From contig CAJSZV010000033.1 of the NCBI GenBank assembly GCA_910574345.1, positions 1 through 46,643 on the forward strand: 46,643 nucleotides of DNA, written 5' to 3'. The notes under the pieces were generated by a model. It was not told the DNA's origin and did not search any database. It was given only the letters and a program-made list of their open reading frames with translations. Within the stretch, counting starts at the first letter, position 1, and each line of letters starts with the position of its first letter. Of this stretch, positions 24,065-32,369 are shown piece by piece. Made by a program: the position numbers and the translations under genes. Source of the stretch: Clostridiaceae bacterium. GTDB taxonomy: Bacteria; Bacillota; Clostridia; Lachnospirales; Lachnospiraceae.

Positions 24065-25483
24065 TTAGTTGCCCAAACATTCATTAACGCCTTTGATCAG
24101 GTCTTCCGCTGCCTTTGCCGCATCGGTCTCCCCGGCGCTGAACTTGCCGAATACCTTATAATAAACACCGTCCGGGTTGGCTTTCAGATCATTGTGCTCA
24201 AACTTGGTGTCAAGAGGGAACTTGGAAAAGCCCATAACTTTGGCGTTAGCCTCTTTTACCAGGGCATTGCCCAAGCCCTTTTCATCCAGCACCTTCAAAG
24301 CTGCCGCAGAACAGGGAATACCGCGCTCTGTGGAACAGATCTCAATGCCTTCCGGATCATTTAACAGGAAGTTAACCAGCATAGCGGCTTCCTTTGGATG
24401 CTTGCTTGTGGCTGCCACTGCCAGACCCATGGAAATCTTGGTAAATCCGCCGTCATAATCACCGAATTTAATGAATTCGCCGATGACAAACTCCTGGTTC
24501 GGCTTGTTGGTACTCTCTACAATGGCCTGCTCAAACTTGGAAGCAGAAGAATCCCACTCAAGAATACCTGCATATTTGCCGTCGATCCACTTCGCATTCT
24601 TGTCTAAGGAATCTGCCATATCGCCGTTAAGCACAGCCAAAGTAGGTATCACATGGCCGTCTTCCATCTTCTTGATAAATTCCAGACCGGAAACAATCTC
24701 TTCTGTTGTGTACTGAATCTGTCCGTCCTGTACCCATGGTTTGCCGTATACGGATTCCAGATAATATACAAGGAAAATCATTCTGTCATATTCACCCAGC
24801 GCCAGCGGATAATAATCCTCGTCAAATGCCTTAAATGCCTCGCCTGCCGCAAAAAGAGAAGCCTCATCTGTAGGCATCTCTACGCCCACCTCATCATAAG
24901 TGGTTTTGTTCCAGTAGAACAGCCTTCCTGTCAGAGCCACAGGCACTGCCATCAGCTTGCCGTCAGCCTTGCACAGTTCCAGACTCTCACTTGGGAACTG
25001 GGTCAGGTCAAGCACATCGGAATAATCCTCCAGATTGGCAAAATTCGTACCGTTGCCGCTGTAGGACTCAATCCAGTTCCAGTTAACCTGCATAACATCC
25101 GCTGCGTTGCCGCCCATAATATTAAGGGCCTGTTTCTCCTCCCAGCCTGACCATGCGCCGTACTCTGTGGTAACTGTGATGTTGGGATACTTGGCCATAA
25201 ATGCAGCCACTGCCTTTTCTGTAGCCTCATGTCTGGAATCTCCGCCCCACCAGGAGAACTTCAGCTCCACCTTTTCATCCCCGGAACCGCTGTCTGAGGA
25301 TGCTCCGCTGTTAGAGGAACCTCCGTCTGAGGATGCTCCGCCGCCTGAAGATGTACCGCTGTTAGAGGAACCTCCGTCTGAGGAAGAACCGCCGCTTGAA
25401 GAGCCTCCTGAACAGGCAGCTAAAGATAAGGCCATAACTGTGGCCAATGTCAGAGACATGGCTTTTTTGATACTTTTTCTCAT
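24065..25483 (-). CDS. Carbohydrate ABC transporter substrate-binding lipoprotein
   Basis: The 472-residue family 1 solute-binding protein has a lipoprotein signal peptide with L-A-A-C; the lipidated Cys is near residue 24. A very low-complexity Ser/Gly/Asp linker (about 25-70) tethers the receptor to the membrane and is encoded by 51-bp DNA repeats. The mature domain has K-F-S-W-W-G-G-D near residue 77, and W-N-W-I-E-S and A-A-M-L-V-N-F-L-L further on. It is the first gene of the pectin-oligosaccharide operon, with its own promoter at 25681-25709. Aromatic residues near the entrance suit sugar stacking. The exact ligand is inferred from the GH28/GH105 context only. Confidence 0.93.
   Translation of the reverse strand: MRKSIKKAMSLTLATVMALSLAACSGGSSSGGSSSDGGSSNSGTSSGGGASSDGGSSNSGASSDSGSGDEKVELKFSWWGGDSRHEATEKAVAAFMAKYPNITVTTEYGAWSGWEEKQALNIMGGNAADVMQVNWNWIESYSGNGTNFANLEDYSDVLDLTQFPSESLELCKADGKLMAVPVALTGRLFYWNKTTYDEVGVEMPTDEASLFAAGEAFKAFDEDYYPLALGEYDRMIFLVYYLESVYGKPWVQDGQIQYTTEEIVSGLEFIKKMEDGHVIPTLAVLNGDMADSLDKNAKWIDGKYAGILEWDSSASKFEQAIVESTNKPNQEFVIGEFIKFGDYDGGFTKISMGLAVAATSKHPKEAAMLVNFLLNDPEGIEICSTERGIPCSAAALKVLDEKGLGNALVKEANAKVMGFSKFPLDTKFEHNDLKANPDGVYYKVFGKFSAGETDAAKAAEDLIKGVNECLGN
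25305..25390. repeat. 51-bp imperfect tandem repeat in the lipoprotein linker
   Basis: The unit beginning CCGCTGTTAGAGGAACC at 25305 recurs at 25356, a period of 51 bases (17 codons), with shorter Ser/Gly/Asp motifs around it. It encodes the flexible linker of the substrate-binding lipoprotein. The copy number is in frame and could vary between strains by slippage. Confidence 0.75.
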
Positions 25484-25572
25484 GAATTTCTTCTCCCTTT
25501 CTTTTATTTATGGACATTCCTTTGCCAATCATGTCAGACATATTTCCATTTATTTCTATAGGTCATGCAATT

Positions 25573-25586
25573 TGCAAAGGTTTGCA
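25573..25586. promoter_or_regulatory. LacI-family operator candidate 1
   Basis: The perfect palindrome TGCAAAGGTTTGCA lies about 90 bases upstream of the substrate-binding protein ATG, and downstream of the presumed transcription start. It resembles site 2 at 25796 and the usual LacI/GalR half-site pattern. The likely binder is the LacI protein at 19085-20092. CcpA is an alternative. Confidence 0.65.
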
Positions 25587-25680
25587 CATATTTTTAAAAA
25601 ATTATGCATATTCGCCATATGTAACTGCTTTCATTTTTACCTATATGAACAAACATGCACGATTTCTTCTTTGTGTTTTC

Positions 25681-25709
25681 ATTTTAGCATTGATATTACC
25701 ATCTGTCAA
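25681..25709 (-). promoter_or_regulatory. Sigma-A promoter of the pectin importer operon
   Basis: On the minus strand, TTGACA (25704-25709) and TAAAAT (25681-25686) are 17 bases apart. The leader is about 190 bases long and contains operator candidate 1. The rest of the 377-base divergent region is AT-rich with no open frame. Confidence 0.85.
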
Positions 25710-25758
25710 CTAGTGAATCTGTATAGTTTTAATTTATTTTTTTATACAAATTGCCCAA

Positions 25759-25787
25759 TTTCAATCATTTTCGTTTTATGGTACTAT
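25759..25787 (+). promoter_or_regulatory. Probable promoter of the GH105 gene
   Basis: TTTCAA (25759-25764) and TACTAT (25782-25787) are 17 bases apart, and TATAGT overlaps the -10 region. The match is moderate. Operator candidate 2 begins nine bases after the -10 box, where a repressor would block initiation. Confidence 0.5.
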
Positions 25788-25795
25788 AGTATATA

Positions 25796-25809
25796 TGCAA
25801 ACGTTTGAT
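25796..25809. promoter_or_regulatory. LacI-family operator candidate 2
   Basis: TGCAAACGTTTGAT contains the perfect ten-base palindrome CAAACGTTTG. It shares the TGCAAA-N2-TTTG frame with site 1, 223 bases away. It overlaps the expected transcription start of the GH105 gene. Confidence 0.7.
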
Positions 25810-25860
25810 GGTTTTCTTTTTTATTTAAACTAACCATATGGAAAGAGCGAGGTAACTATT

Positions 25861-26991
25861 ATGGAAATCCTGGATCGTTATATTGACCAGCTTCTGAAAA
25901 AAAGCAGCCCCCAGGCTCCTGTCTGGAATATCGAAAAGATTAAAGAGGGAAAAAAACCTTCCTGGAACTATATTGACGGATGTATGATCAAAGCTGTTCT
26001 GGAACTGTATCATATCAGAAAAGATCCCAAGTACTTAGAGTTTGCCGATGAATTCATTGACTATTTTGTCAGAGAGGACGGAACCATTGATTCTTACGAC
26101 CCGGCAGAATATAATCTGGACAATGTCAACGCAGGCAAGACTCTCTTTGACCTGTATGAACTTACTGGCAAGGAAAAGTACCGAAAGGCCATTGACACCG
26201 TATACAGCCAATTAAAGGGACAGCCCCGCACCTCCACAGGTAACTTCTGGCACAAAAAGATCTATCCTGACCAGATATGGCTGGATGGCCTCTACATGTC
26301 TCAGCCTTTCTATATGCAGTATGAACTTGCCTATAACGGGGGAAAGAACTGTCAGGACAGCTACCAGCAGTTTCTCAATGTTTATGAGCTCATGCGGGAT
26401 CAGCGGAATGGCCTTTACTATCACGCCTATGACGATTCCAGAGAATCCTTCTGGTGTGATAAGGTAACGGGACTGTCCGATAATTTCTGGCTCCGCGCCC
26501 TTGGCTGGTATGCCATGGCCCTTATCGACACCATGGAGATCATGCCGGAATCCCTGTCACAAGAGAAAGCCCAGCTGCTGAGGATCTATCAGGAGTTGAT
26601 TGATTCCATGCTTCCTTATCAGGATGAAAAAAGCGGCATGTGGTATCAGGTGGTGAACCGGGGACGAATCTCTCCCAACTATCTTGAGACCTCCGGTTCC
26701 GCCATCTTTGCCTATGCCATTATGAAAAGCGTGCGGCTGGGTTTTCTTCACGCTTCCTACTTCGACTGCGGCAAAAAAGCCTTTGACGGTATCTGCAAAA
26801 CCTATCTGTCCGAGAAAGACGGGGAACTGCAGCTGGGCGGTATCTGCCTGGTTGCGGGTCTGGGCAATAAGGAGATGAGAGAAGGCACCTTTGACTACTA
26901 TATGAGAGAGCCTGTTGTACAGAATGATGCCAAGGGAGTAGCTCCTCTGATTTTAGCATATGTGGAACTGCTTTTTGCACAGCAGGTTTAA
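25861..26991 (+). CDS. GH105/GH88-family unsaturated rhamnogalacturonyl/galacturonyl hydrolase
   Basis: The 376-residue (alpha/alpha)6-barrel enzyme resembles YteR. The two active-site Asp residues are visible: D88 (L-D-N-V-N-A-G) and D142 (P-D-Q-I-W-L-D-G-L-Y-M). There is no signal peptide, so it works in the cytosol. It removes the 4,5-unsaturated uronic acid left at oligosaccharide ends by pectin or rhamnogalacturonan lyases. This complements GH28 in the divergent operon and implies that the imported oligosaccharides come partly from lyases, perhaps secreted by other bacteria. An operator lies over its promoter, so it is probably co-regulated with the importer. Confidence 0.92.
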   Translation: MEILDRYIDQLLKKSSPQAPVWNIEKIKEGKKPSWNYIDGCMIKAVLELYHIRKDPKYLEFADEFIDYFVREDGTIDSYDPAEYNLDNVNAGKTLFDLYELTGKEKYRKAIDTVYSQLKGQPRTSTGNFWHKKIYPDQIWLDGLYMSQPFYMQYELAYNGGKNCQDSYQQFLNVYELMRDQRNGLYYHAYDDSRESFWCDKVTGLSDNFWLRALGWYAMALIDTMEIMPESLSQEKAQLLRIYQELIDSMLPYQDEKSGMWYQVVNRGRISPNYLETSGSAIFAYAIMKSVRLGFLHASYFDCGKKAFDGICKTYLSEKDGELQLGGICLVAGLGNKEMREGTFDYYMREPVVQNDAKGVAPLILAYVELLFAQQV

Positions 26992-26997
26992 GATCCC

Positions 26998-27163
26998 TAG
27001 TACTGCTTTGCGGAAATAACGGTGAATATCAGTGCCCGATATTTGTGTCAGGGCAAGGCGGAGGAAGGAGACGATGCGGTGGCATCGTTGACTGACGACA
27101 ACGCGGCACTGGCGCAAAGAGTGGGTGCTGAATTCATCGAAATTTCCGCAAGGCAGTACTAGC
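26998..27163. repeat. 165-bp palindromic element (second, unrelated to 8432-8571)
   Basis: The arms starting CTAGTACTGC(T/C)TTGCGGAAAT at the left and its complement at the right agree at 20 of 21 positions. Complementarity continues inward with mostly G-U-type differences to a central ACGATGC-GGTG-GCATCGT stem-loop (about 27074-27091). No open frame of note. It sits between the GH105 gene and its terminator. The shape suits a MITE or REP-like repeat. Its inner differences are nearly all transitions that would keep RNA pairing. Confidence 0.75.
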
Positions 27164-27170
27164 TTTAAGT

Positions 27171-27232
27171 AAAATCAGCCCCAGTGCACAGCCTGTCTCT
27201 TAAAAAACATGCTGAATACCGGGGCTGATTTT
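27171..27232. terminator. Convergent terminator of GH105 and xerD
   Basis: The stem AAAATCAGCCCC (27171-27182) pairs with GGGGCTGATTTT (27221-27232) across a 38-base loop. It ends in TTTT on both strands and lies between the two convergent genes. Confidence 0.7.
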
Positions 27233-27268
27233 AGATATTTTAAATGGAATGCCAGGGGCCCTCCTCCA

Positions 27269-28159
27269 TTATGATCGGGGATGAGCCGTATGGTATGCAG
27301 CCCTCACAGAATCTTCTTTCCCTGCATATGCTCGGTATGCCTGAGTACTGGCCATATCCGAATGTCCCATCATAGTCTGTACCGCATGAAGGTCTGCGCC
27401 TCCTCCGATTAAATGGGCGGCAAAGGAATGGCGCAGTGTATGGGGGGTTATATCTGCCTTGATTCCTGCCTTCTGTCCATAGTGTTTTATGATCTTCCAG
27501 AATCCCTGGCGGCTCATGGGACCGCCGCTGCAGTTCACAAACAGCCATGGAGATTCTTCCCCTTTCAGAAGAGAGGGCCTGGCCTCTTCCAGATACTGAC
27601 TCAGCGCTTTCCTTGTAGCTTTTCCAAAAGGAACTGTCCGTTCTTTATGTTCATCTTTACAGATTATAAATCCAACAGGCAGATTTATATCATCTGTCTT
27701 CAGTCCGATGAGCTCGGAAACCCGAATCCCTGTGGCATAGAGAAGTTCCAGCATAGCCTTATCACGGATCTCTTTAGGCGAGTTTCCGTCCGGCTGACTT
27801 AAAAGACTTACTACCTCTTCCACAGACAAAATCACAGGAACCTTTTTTTCTACTTTTGGTGCTTTTAAAAGCTCTGCCGGGTCACGGCGGATGTTCCCCT
27901 GACTAAACTCATAATGGAAAAAGGCCTTCACCGAAGCCAGCATCCGCGATATGGTCGTGGTGGCTTTGCCCTCTTTTTCCAGATAGAGAATATAGGAATT
28001 CAGTACTGTTTTGGTCACTTTCTCCAGCTGTGCCACTCCCTGTTCTTTCAGATATTCCTGCATCTGGCTTAAATCCCTCTTGTATGATACCTGCGTATTC
28101 CCCGAAGCATGCTTTTCCCGTGAAAGATACTCTATAAATTGCATTATCTCAGCTTCCAT
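27269..28159 (-). CDS. xerD: Tyrosine recombinase XerD-like
   Basis: The 296-residue recombinase has an N-terminal SAM-like core-binding domain (about 1-95) and a C-terminal catalytic domain. Catalytic groups are the Arg of A-T-G-I-R-V-S-E-L, H-x-x-R in H-T-L-R-H-S, the His of M-M-G-H-S-D, and the Tyr nucleophile in S-T-Q-A-Y-R. The start at 28159 (M-E-A-E-I-M) follows AGGAGGG; the longer open frame to 28297 lacks family similarity. It would resolve chromosome dimers at dif with a XerC partner. The order nudF-spoIIM-xerD matches the conserved Bacillus/Clostridium arrangement, so it is a chromosomal housekeeping gene and not a phage integrase. Confidence 0.9.
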   Translation of the reverse strand: MEAEIMQFIEYLSREKHASGNTQVSYKRDLSQMQEYLKEQGVAQLEKVTKTVLNSYILYLEKEGKATTTISRMLASVKAFFHYEFSQGNIRRDPAELLKAPKVEKKVPVILSVEEVVSLLSQPDGNSPKEIRDKAMLELLYATGIRVSELIGLKTDDINLPVGFIICKDEHKERTVPFGKATRKALSQYLEEARPSLLKGEESPWLFVNCSGGPMSRQGFWKIIKHYGQKAGIKADITPHTLRHSFAAHLIGGGADLHAVQTMMGHSDMASTQAYRAYAGKEDSVRAAYHTAHPRS

Positions 28160-28280
28160 TATCCCTCCTGTGGTCCAAAATCCCCAAAAACAGCCCTTTT
28201 TTTGTCTTTTTCTACCATTATATATACTTATTTTGATAAAATCAAACATATTTTTCCCACTTTTACCCATTTTGGGGAAT

Positions 28281-28820
28281 TTACGCAAAAAGGACATTTA
28301 AAATTTGAGGATTTACCCATGCTTCCAGGAAACTTCCCGCAGCCACAAGAATTCCTATGAACAACCATATGCGGACTTTCTTAAGGTCCTGCTTTTCCAC
28401 AACCGCCGCAGCCAAGATCATCCACGCAGTCAGATAGCAAAATCCGTGGGGCAATACGGAAGCGAGCCAATAAAGGATTCCAAGCCATCCTTTTTCCAGA
28501 GTAAATAAAGTAATCAAAACAGCAAGAACAAACCCTGCGCCAAAGGCGCCGATAAAGTAGCCTGCAACAGCCAAAGGCGTCATGGCTATCAAACTCCCCA
28601 TCCCAATCTCACACAGCCGCTGTCTTATAATATATCTCCACAGCTGCCATTGCTCCCTGCCGCTGTATGCTCGTTCCGTCTGATAAATTCCATCAAAATA
28701 GCCAATCTGTCCAAGCAGTTCCCCGCTCAGCAGATTGGCCCACATGGTCCCTGCCAGAACTCCGCCTATGATACACATAAGCCAGAGATTCCGGGAGGGC
28801 ACTCTTTTCCATTTACTCAT
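28281..28820 (-). CDS. spoIIM: Stage II sporulation protein M
   Basis: About 179 residues with several hydrophobic segments (I-I-G-G-V-L-A-G-T-M-W-A-N, L-A-V-A-G-Y-F-I-G-A-F-G-A-G-F, and two more near the C-terminus). It belongs to the SpoIIM membrane family, which in spore formers joins SpoIID and SpoIIP in peptidoglycan remodelling during engulfment. ATG 28820 was chosen because GAGGCAGG lies just upstream; the frame is open nine codons further to a GTG. The position between nudF and xerD is the classical one. It is the clearest sign that the host can sporulate. Confidence 0.88.
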   Translation of the reverse strand: MSKWKRVPSRNLWLMCIIGGVLAGTMWANLLSGELLGQIGYFDGIYQTERAYSGREQWQLWRYIIRQRLCEIGMGSLIAMTPLAVAGYFIGAFGAGFVLAVLITLFTLEKGWLGILYWLASVLPHGFCYLTAWMILAAAVVEKQDLKKVRIWLFIGILVAAGSFLEAWVNPQILNVLFA

Positions 28821-28906
28821 TATTCCTGCCTCATCTACTGTTATCACAGTATATGCGGCCTTTTTTTGCTCTATTACCCCTTGTCACACAGGCCTACAAA
28901 AATCTC

Positions 28907-29458
28907 CTAAGCCTTTGACTTGCCGCTCCCGTACTTGGCAGCATAGGCAGAGATGGCAGCCACGGTCTTTGCGTCTGTCATCTTTCCCGTATAAATAAGT
29001 TCCAGGAGATCTTCAAGGTCCCACGGCTCCACTTCGATCACCTCATCCTCATCCAGATGCTGATGGGACGGGATCAAATTCCTGGCCACAAAGATATCAA
29101 TAGCTTCATCGCAGAATGCCACTGTGGTATTAAGGCTTATAAGATACTCCAGCTTCTCCGTGCGGTATCCTGTCTCCTCCTCCAGCTCCCGGTATGCACA
29201 TTCGATCTTGGGCTCATCCGGCTCATCCAGCTTCCCTGCCGGAATCTCCAGGGTCTGTCTGTCCAAGGCATTGCGATACTGGCGTACCATCAGTATCTTT
29301 CCGTCATCTGCAACGGGAAGCACCGCCGCCGCGCCGTCATGATGAATAAAATCCCAATGGGCCTCATGGCCGTTAGCCATAACCGTATCCTCATATATCT
29401 TGAGAATCGCTCCCTCATATTTTAGTTCTCGTTTTAACCGAACTACACTTTCCGCCAT
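28907..29458 (-). CDS. nudF: ADP-ribose pyrophosphatase, NUDIX family
   Basis: The 183-residue hydrolase splits ADP-ribose into AMP and ribose 5-phosphate. The Nudix box reads A-G-K-L-D-E-P-D-E-P-K-I-E-C-A-Y-R-E-L, followed by E-E-E-T-G-Y. It has one residue more than the canonical spacing between the first Gly and Glu, but the R-E-x-x-E-E core is intact. It lies next to spoIIM as in other Firmicutes and may be read through from the secreted-protein gene 24 bases upstream. Confidence 0.9.
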   Translation of the reverse strand: MAESVVRLKRELKYEGAILKIYEDTVMANGHEAHWDFIHHDGAAAVLPVADDGKILMVRQYRNALDRQTLEIPAGKLDEPDEPKIECAYRELEEETGYRTEKLEYLISLNTTVAFCDEAIDIFVARNLIPSHQHLDEDEVIEVEPWDLEDLLELIYTGKMTDAKTVAAISAYAAKYGSGKSKA

Positions 29459-29482
29459 AATCCTGTCCTCTCTTTGCTTGTT

Positions 29483-30496
29483 CTACTCAATCCAGGCGCC
29501 GCTGGAATCAACCCTTCTGCCGCTTCCGTCGGGAACCATCGTGCTCACCAGCATATCTCCATTTACCAAATCACAGTAATAGGACTTGCCGTTCCAGTCG
29601 ATCCAGCCTGTGACCATATAGCCCACGGAATTAAAATAATACCATTTTCCATCAATGAACTGCCAGTTATTGGTGGTATAACTGTTGTCTGTATTCCTGT
29701 ACCACCAGCCGCCGTTGTCATGAATCCAGCCATACTGATCCGGTGCATAGCTCTGATTGGTCACTTGACTGGGCTCCGCGGCATCTGCGGGAACCTCATC
29801 GCCATACTTGGCGCGCATCTCTTCCGCCGCAGCGCTGTCAATATAGGAAGCGCCGCTTTCCAGCCACTCACTCTTTGTGTTCTGCTTTCTCATATTAACC
29901 GCACGCACACGAAAAGTGTAAGCGCCCTCTTTGCGCATCAGACTTCCAAAATCAACCTTTGGCTCTGAAACGTTCCGGGTTCCTTCCACCAGCTTATTAT
30001 CACGATACAGACGCACCTCATAATGACCTGCATTCTCTGTGGGATCCCAGCTGGCTTCATTTTTTGAGTCCCATCTTGCCCCTGTAACTTCGCCGATGTT
30101 CTCCAGCAAAGAAGGCAGCTTTACGATCACGGTCACACTGTAGGAATCCTCTCTTGAACTGCCTGCAAGTACTCCCCCTTTTACTCTGATATGCTCTTTC
30201 GCCACGGAAAAATAGTATCCCTCGTCTGCGCAAAGCTTAATGCTGATCTCAGGAATATCATCCTTGTACCACATATCATCGTCATTGAGGATCTCGATCT
30301 CCTCTACCTCATAATGGCCGCCCTTTGCCGTAACCTCAATATCATCCTCCGAATATTGTTCGCCTGCTTTTATATCGTTATCGATGACCAAGGAAACGGA
30401 ACTGATCTTGACGGCAGCCAAAGTCTCAAAAGGCAGAATTCCTGCCACCATGAATGAGGCCAGAAGCACTGACAGCTTTTTTTTCGTTCTGTTCAT
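29483..30496 (-). CDS. Secreted protein with C-terminal cell-wall-binding repeats
   Basis: The 337-residue exported protein has a signal peptide of about 25 residues (L-S-V-L-L-A-S-F-M-V-A-G-I-L-P-F, ending near L-A-A). The middle (about 30-215) is beta-rich; residues 140-215 look fibronectin-III-like. The C-terminus carries choline-binding-type repeats (G-G-W-W-Y-R, G-K-W-Y-Y-F-N-S-V-G-Y-M-V-T-G-W, S-Y-Y-C-D). These anchor proteins to teichoic acid or cell-wall sugars. No catalytic motif was seen, so it may be an adhesin or structural protein. The ATG at 30496 follows AAAGGG; ten more codons are open upstream but have no site. Confidence 0.85.
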   Translation of the reverse strand: MNRTKKKLSVLLASFMVAGILPFETLAAVKISSVSLVIDNDIKAGEQYSEDDIEVTAKGGHYEVEEIEILNDDDMWYKDDIPEISIKLCADEGYYFSVAKEHIRVKGGVLAGSSREDSYSVTVIVKLPSLLENIGEVTGARWDSKNEASWDPTENAGHYEVRLYRDNKLVEGTRNVSEPKVDFGSLMRKEGAYTFRVRAVNMRKQNTKSEWLESGASYIDSAAAEEMRAKYGDEVPADAAEPSQVTNQSYAPDQYGWIHDNGGWWYRNTDNSYTTNNWQFIDGKWYYFNSVGYMVTGWIDWNGKSYYCDLVNGDMLVSTMVPDGSGRRVDSSGAWIE

Positions 30497-30538
30497 ATAA
30501 TACACACCCTTTCTTTCTGCTATCATTCAGATATATTA

Positions 30539-30567
30539 ACTCTATTCTTTCTCCTACCTGCTGTCAA
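30539..30567 (-). promoter_or_regulatory. Probable promoter of the secreted-protein/nudF cluster
   Basis: On the minus strand, TTGACA (30562-30567) and TAGAGT (30539-30544) are 17 bases apart. This leaves a leader of about 40 bases before the ATG at 30496. Confidence 0.6.
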
Positions 30568-30613
30568 CGAAATTTTTTCTTAAATTCATACCCTTGTCAA
30601 CGGAGAACAATTC

Positions 30614-30646
30614 AAAAAGAGACCCCCATCTGGTACAAGGGTCTCT
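30614..30646 (-). terminator. Terminator of rny
   Basis: On the minus strand, AGAGACCC pairs with GGGTCTCT around a short loop, followed by TTTTT. It lies 9 bases past the rny stop codon. Confidence 0.85.
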
Positions 30647-30654
30647 CTCTTTTC

Positions 30655-32196
30655 TTATTTAGCATAATCGGTAACTCTTGATTCACGAATCACATTGACA
30701 CGAATCTGTCCTGGATATTCCATGGATTCCTCAATCTTCTTGGAAATCTCCCTTGCCAACAGCACCATATCATCATCACTGATCTGTTCGGGAATGACCA
30801 TAACGCGAACTTCACGGCCTGCCTGAATGGCAAATGACTTATCTACTCCCTTAAAGGAGTCTGTAATCTCCTCTAACTGCTTCAGTCTGTTCGTATATGT
30901 CTCCAGCGTCTCTCTCCTTGCACCCGGCCTTGCGGCTGATATGGTATCCGCCGCCTGAACGATACAGGAAATCAGACTCTCTGGCTCAACATCGCCATGA
31001 TGGGATTCTACTGCATTAATCACTGTCGCAGACTCTTTATACTTCCTGCACAGTTCCGCTCCCAGTTTCACATGGGAACCTTCCACTTCATGGTCAATGG
31101 ATTTGCCAATGTCATGTAATAAACCGGCTCTCTTTGCCATACGGACATCAACCCCAACCTCCGCTGCCAAGAGCCCTGATAACTGGGCAACTTCGACGGA
31201 ATGCTTCAAAGCATTCTGCCCATAACTGGTTCTGAACTTCATCTTGCCCAATAGTTTCACCAGTTCCGGATGGATGCCGTGGATTCCTACCTCCAAGGTA
31301 GCAGCCTCTCCATCCTCCCGCATATTAATTTCTACTTCTTTCTGTGCCTTCTCCACCATCTCTTCAATCCTGGCGGGGTGAATACGTCCGTCTACAATCA
31401 GACGTTCCAGAGCAATTCTTGCCACTTCTCTTCTCACAGGATCAAATCCCGACAATACCACTGCTTCCGGGGTATCATCAATAATCAGCTCCACGCCGGT
31501 CATAGTCTCCAGCGTACGGATGTTGCGCCCTTCTCTGCCGATAATCCGGCCTTTCATCTCATCATTGGGAAGCTGCACAACAGACACCGTCGTCTCCGCC
31601 ACATGGTCGGCAGCGCATCGCTGAATGGCTGTCACCACATACTCCTTGGCCTTCTTATCCGCTTCCTCTTTCGCCCTGTTCTCCATCTCCTTGATCAGCT
31701 TGGCCGTATCATGCTTTACATCATCTTCCACAGACTTCAGCAGATACTCTTTGGCCTGCTCGGAAGTCAGACCGGAGATTCTCTCCAGCTCCTGCTGTCT
31801 CATGCCGCGAAGCTCCTCTGCTTCCGCCAGCTTTCGATTTACATTCTCCTCACGGGCTGCCAGGCTTGTCTCCCTGCGTTCCAGGGTTTCGGACTTTTTG
31901 TCCAGGTTCTCTTCTTTGTTCAATACGCGTCTTTCATACCTTTGAAGCTCTGCTCGCCTTTCCTTGGTCTCTTTGTCTAATTCATTCTTTGTCCGAATGG
32001 ACTCTTCCTTAGCTTCCAGGAGAGCTTCACGCTTTTTTGTCTCTGCGGTTTTTAATGCTTCATCTATTATCTCTCTTGACTTCTCTTCCGCACTGCCGAT
32101 CTTGCTTTCATATGTCTTTTGCCGGTATGCGGTAGCCAACACCCAGGTAATAGGAGCCACAATTACCATTGTAGCTATTACAGCTATTATTGTCAC
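30655..32196 (-). CDS. rny: Ribonuclease Y
   Basis: This 513-residue endoribonuclease starts mRNA decay. It has a single N-terminal membrane helix (about 3-22), a long charged coiled coil (about 30-200), a KH RNA-binding domain ([12 protein letters not shown] near 215) and an HD phosphohydrolase domain ([11 protein letters not shown] near 350). The length matches the family. It uses a GTG start with AAGGAGG seven bases upstream, and a consensus promoter at 32246-32274. It is monocistronic between recX and the secreted-protein cluster. Confidence 0.97.
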   Translation of the reverse strand: MTIIAVIATMVIVAPITWVLATAYRQKTYESKIGSAEEKSREIIDEALKTAETKKREALLEAKEESIRTKNELDKETKERRAELQRYERRVLNKEENLDKKSETLERRETSLAAREENVNRKLAEAEELRGMRQQELERISGLTSEQAKEYLLKSVEDDVKHDTAKLIKEMENRAKEEADKKAKEYVVTAIQRCAADHVAETTVSVVQLPNDEMKGRIIGREGRNIRTLETMTGVELIIDDTPEAVVLSGFDPVRREVARIALERLIVDGRIHPARIEEMVEKAQKEVEINMREDGEAATLEVGIHGIHPELVKLLGKMKFRTSYGQNALKHSVEVAQLSGLLAAEVGVDVRMAKRAGLLHDIGKSIDHEVEGSHVKLGAELCRKYKESATVINAVESHHGDVEPESLISCIVQAADTISAARPGARRETLETYTNRLKQLEEITDSFKGVDKSFAIQAGREVRVMVIPEQISDDDMVLLAREISKKIEESMEYPGQIRVNVIRESRVTDYAK

Positions 32197-32245
32197 AGGA
32201 GCACCTCCTTATTTAGTTTTCATTGTACAAGAATACAACAATACA

Positions 32246-32274
32246 ATTTTAAACTGTTTTATACATTATGTCAA
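32246..32274 (-). promoter_or_regulatory. Sigma-A promoter of rny
   Basis: On the minus strand, TTGACA (32269-32274) and TAAAAT (32246-32251) are 17 bases apart. Confidence 0.85.
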
Positions 32275-32314
32275 GTGTCCAACCTCTTTTCATTGGAGTA
32301 TTGGTAACTATTCC

Positions 32315-32369
32315 GTAATAGTTCAGATAAGTCTGCGCATTCACCGCGCTGACCTATCTGAACTGTTAC
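32315..32369 (-). other. Hairpin spanning the end of recX
   Basis: Arms 32315-32333 and 32351-32369 match at 17 of 19 positions (core AGTTCAGATA). They fold across the recX stop codon. No T-run follows on the minus strand, so this may be a 3' stability stem or a weak terminator of recA-recX. Confidence 0.5.

Noticed and set aside
25287-25410. Possible CRISPR-like repeats
   Set aside because: The repeats are in frame inside a lipoprotein linker and there are no unique spacers or cas genes.
26998-27163. dif site or attachment site for the adjacent xerD
   Set aside because: dif is about 28 bp with 11-bp arms; this is a long hairpin with a different structure, and xerD here is a housekeeping gene.
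31270-31980. 236-codon frame antisense to rny
   Set aside because: It mirrors the coiled-coil and KH coding region, with no signals of its own.
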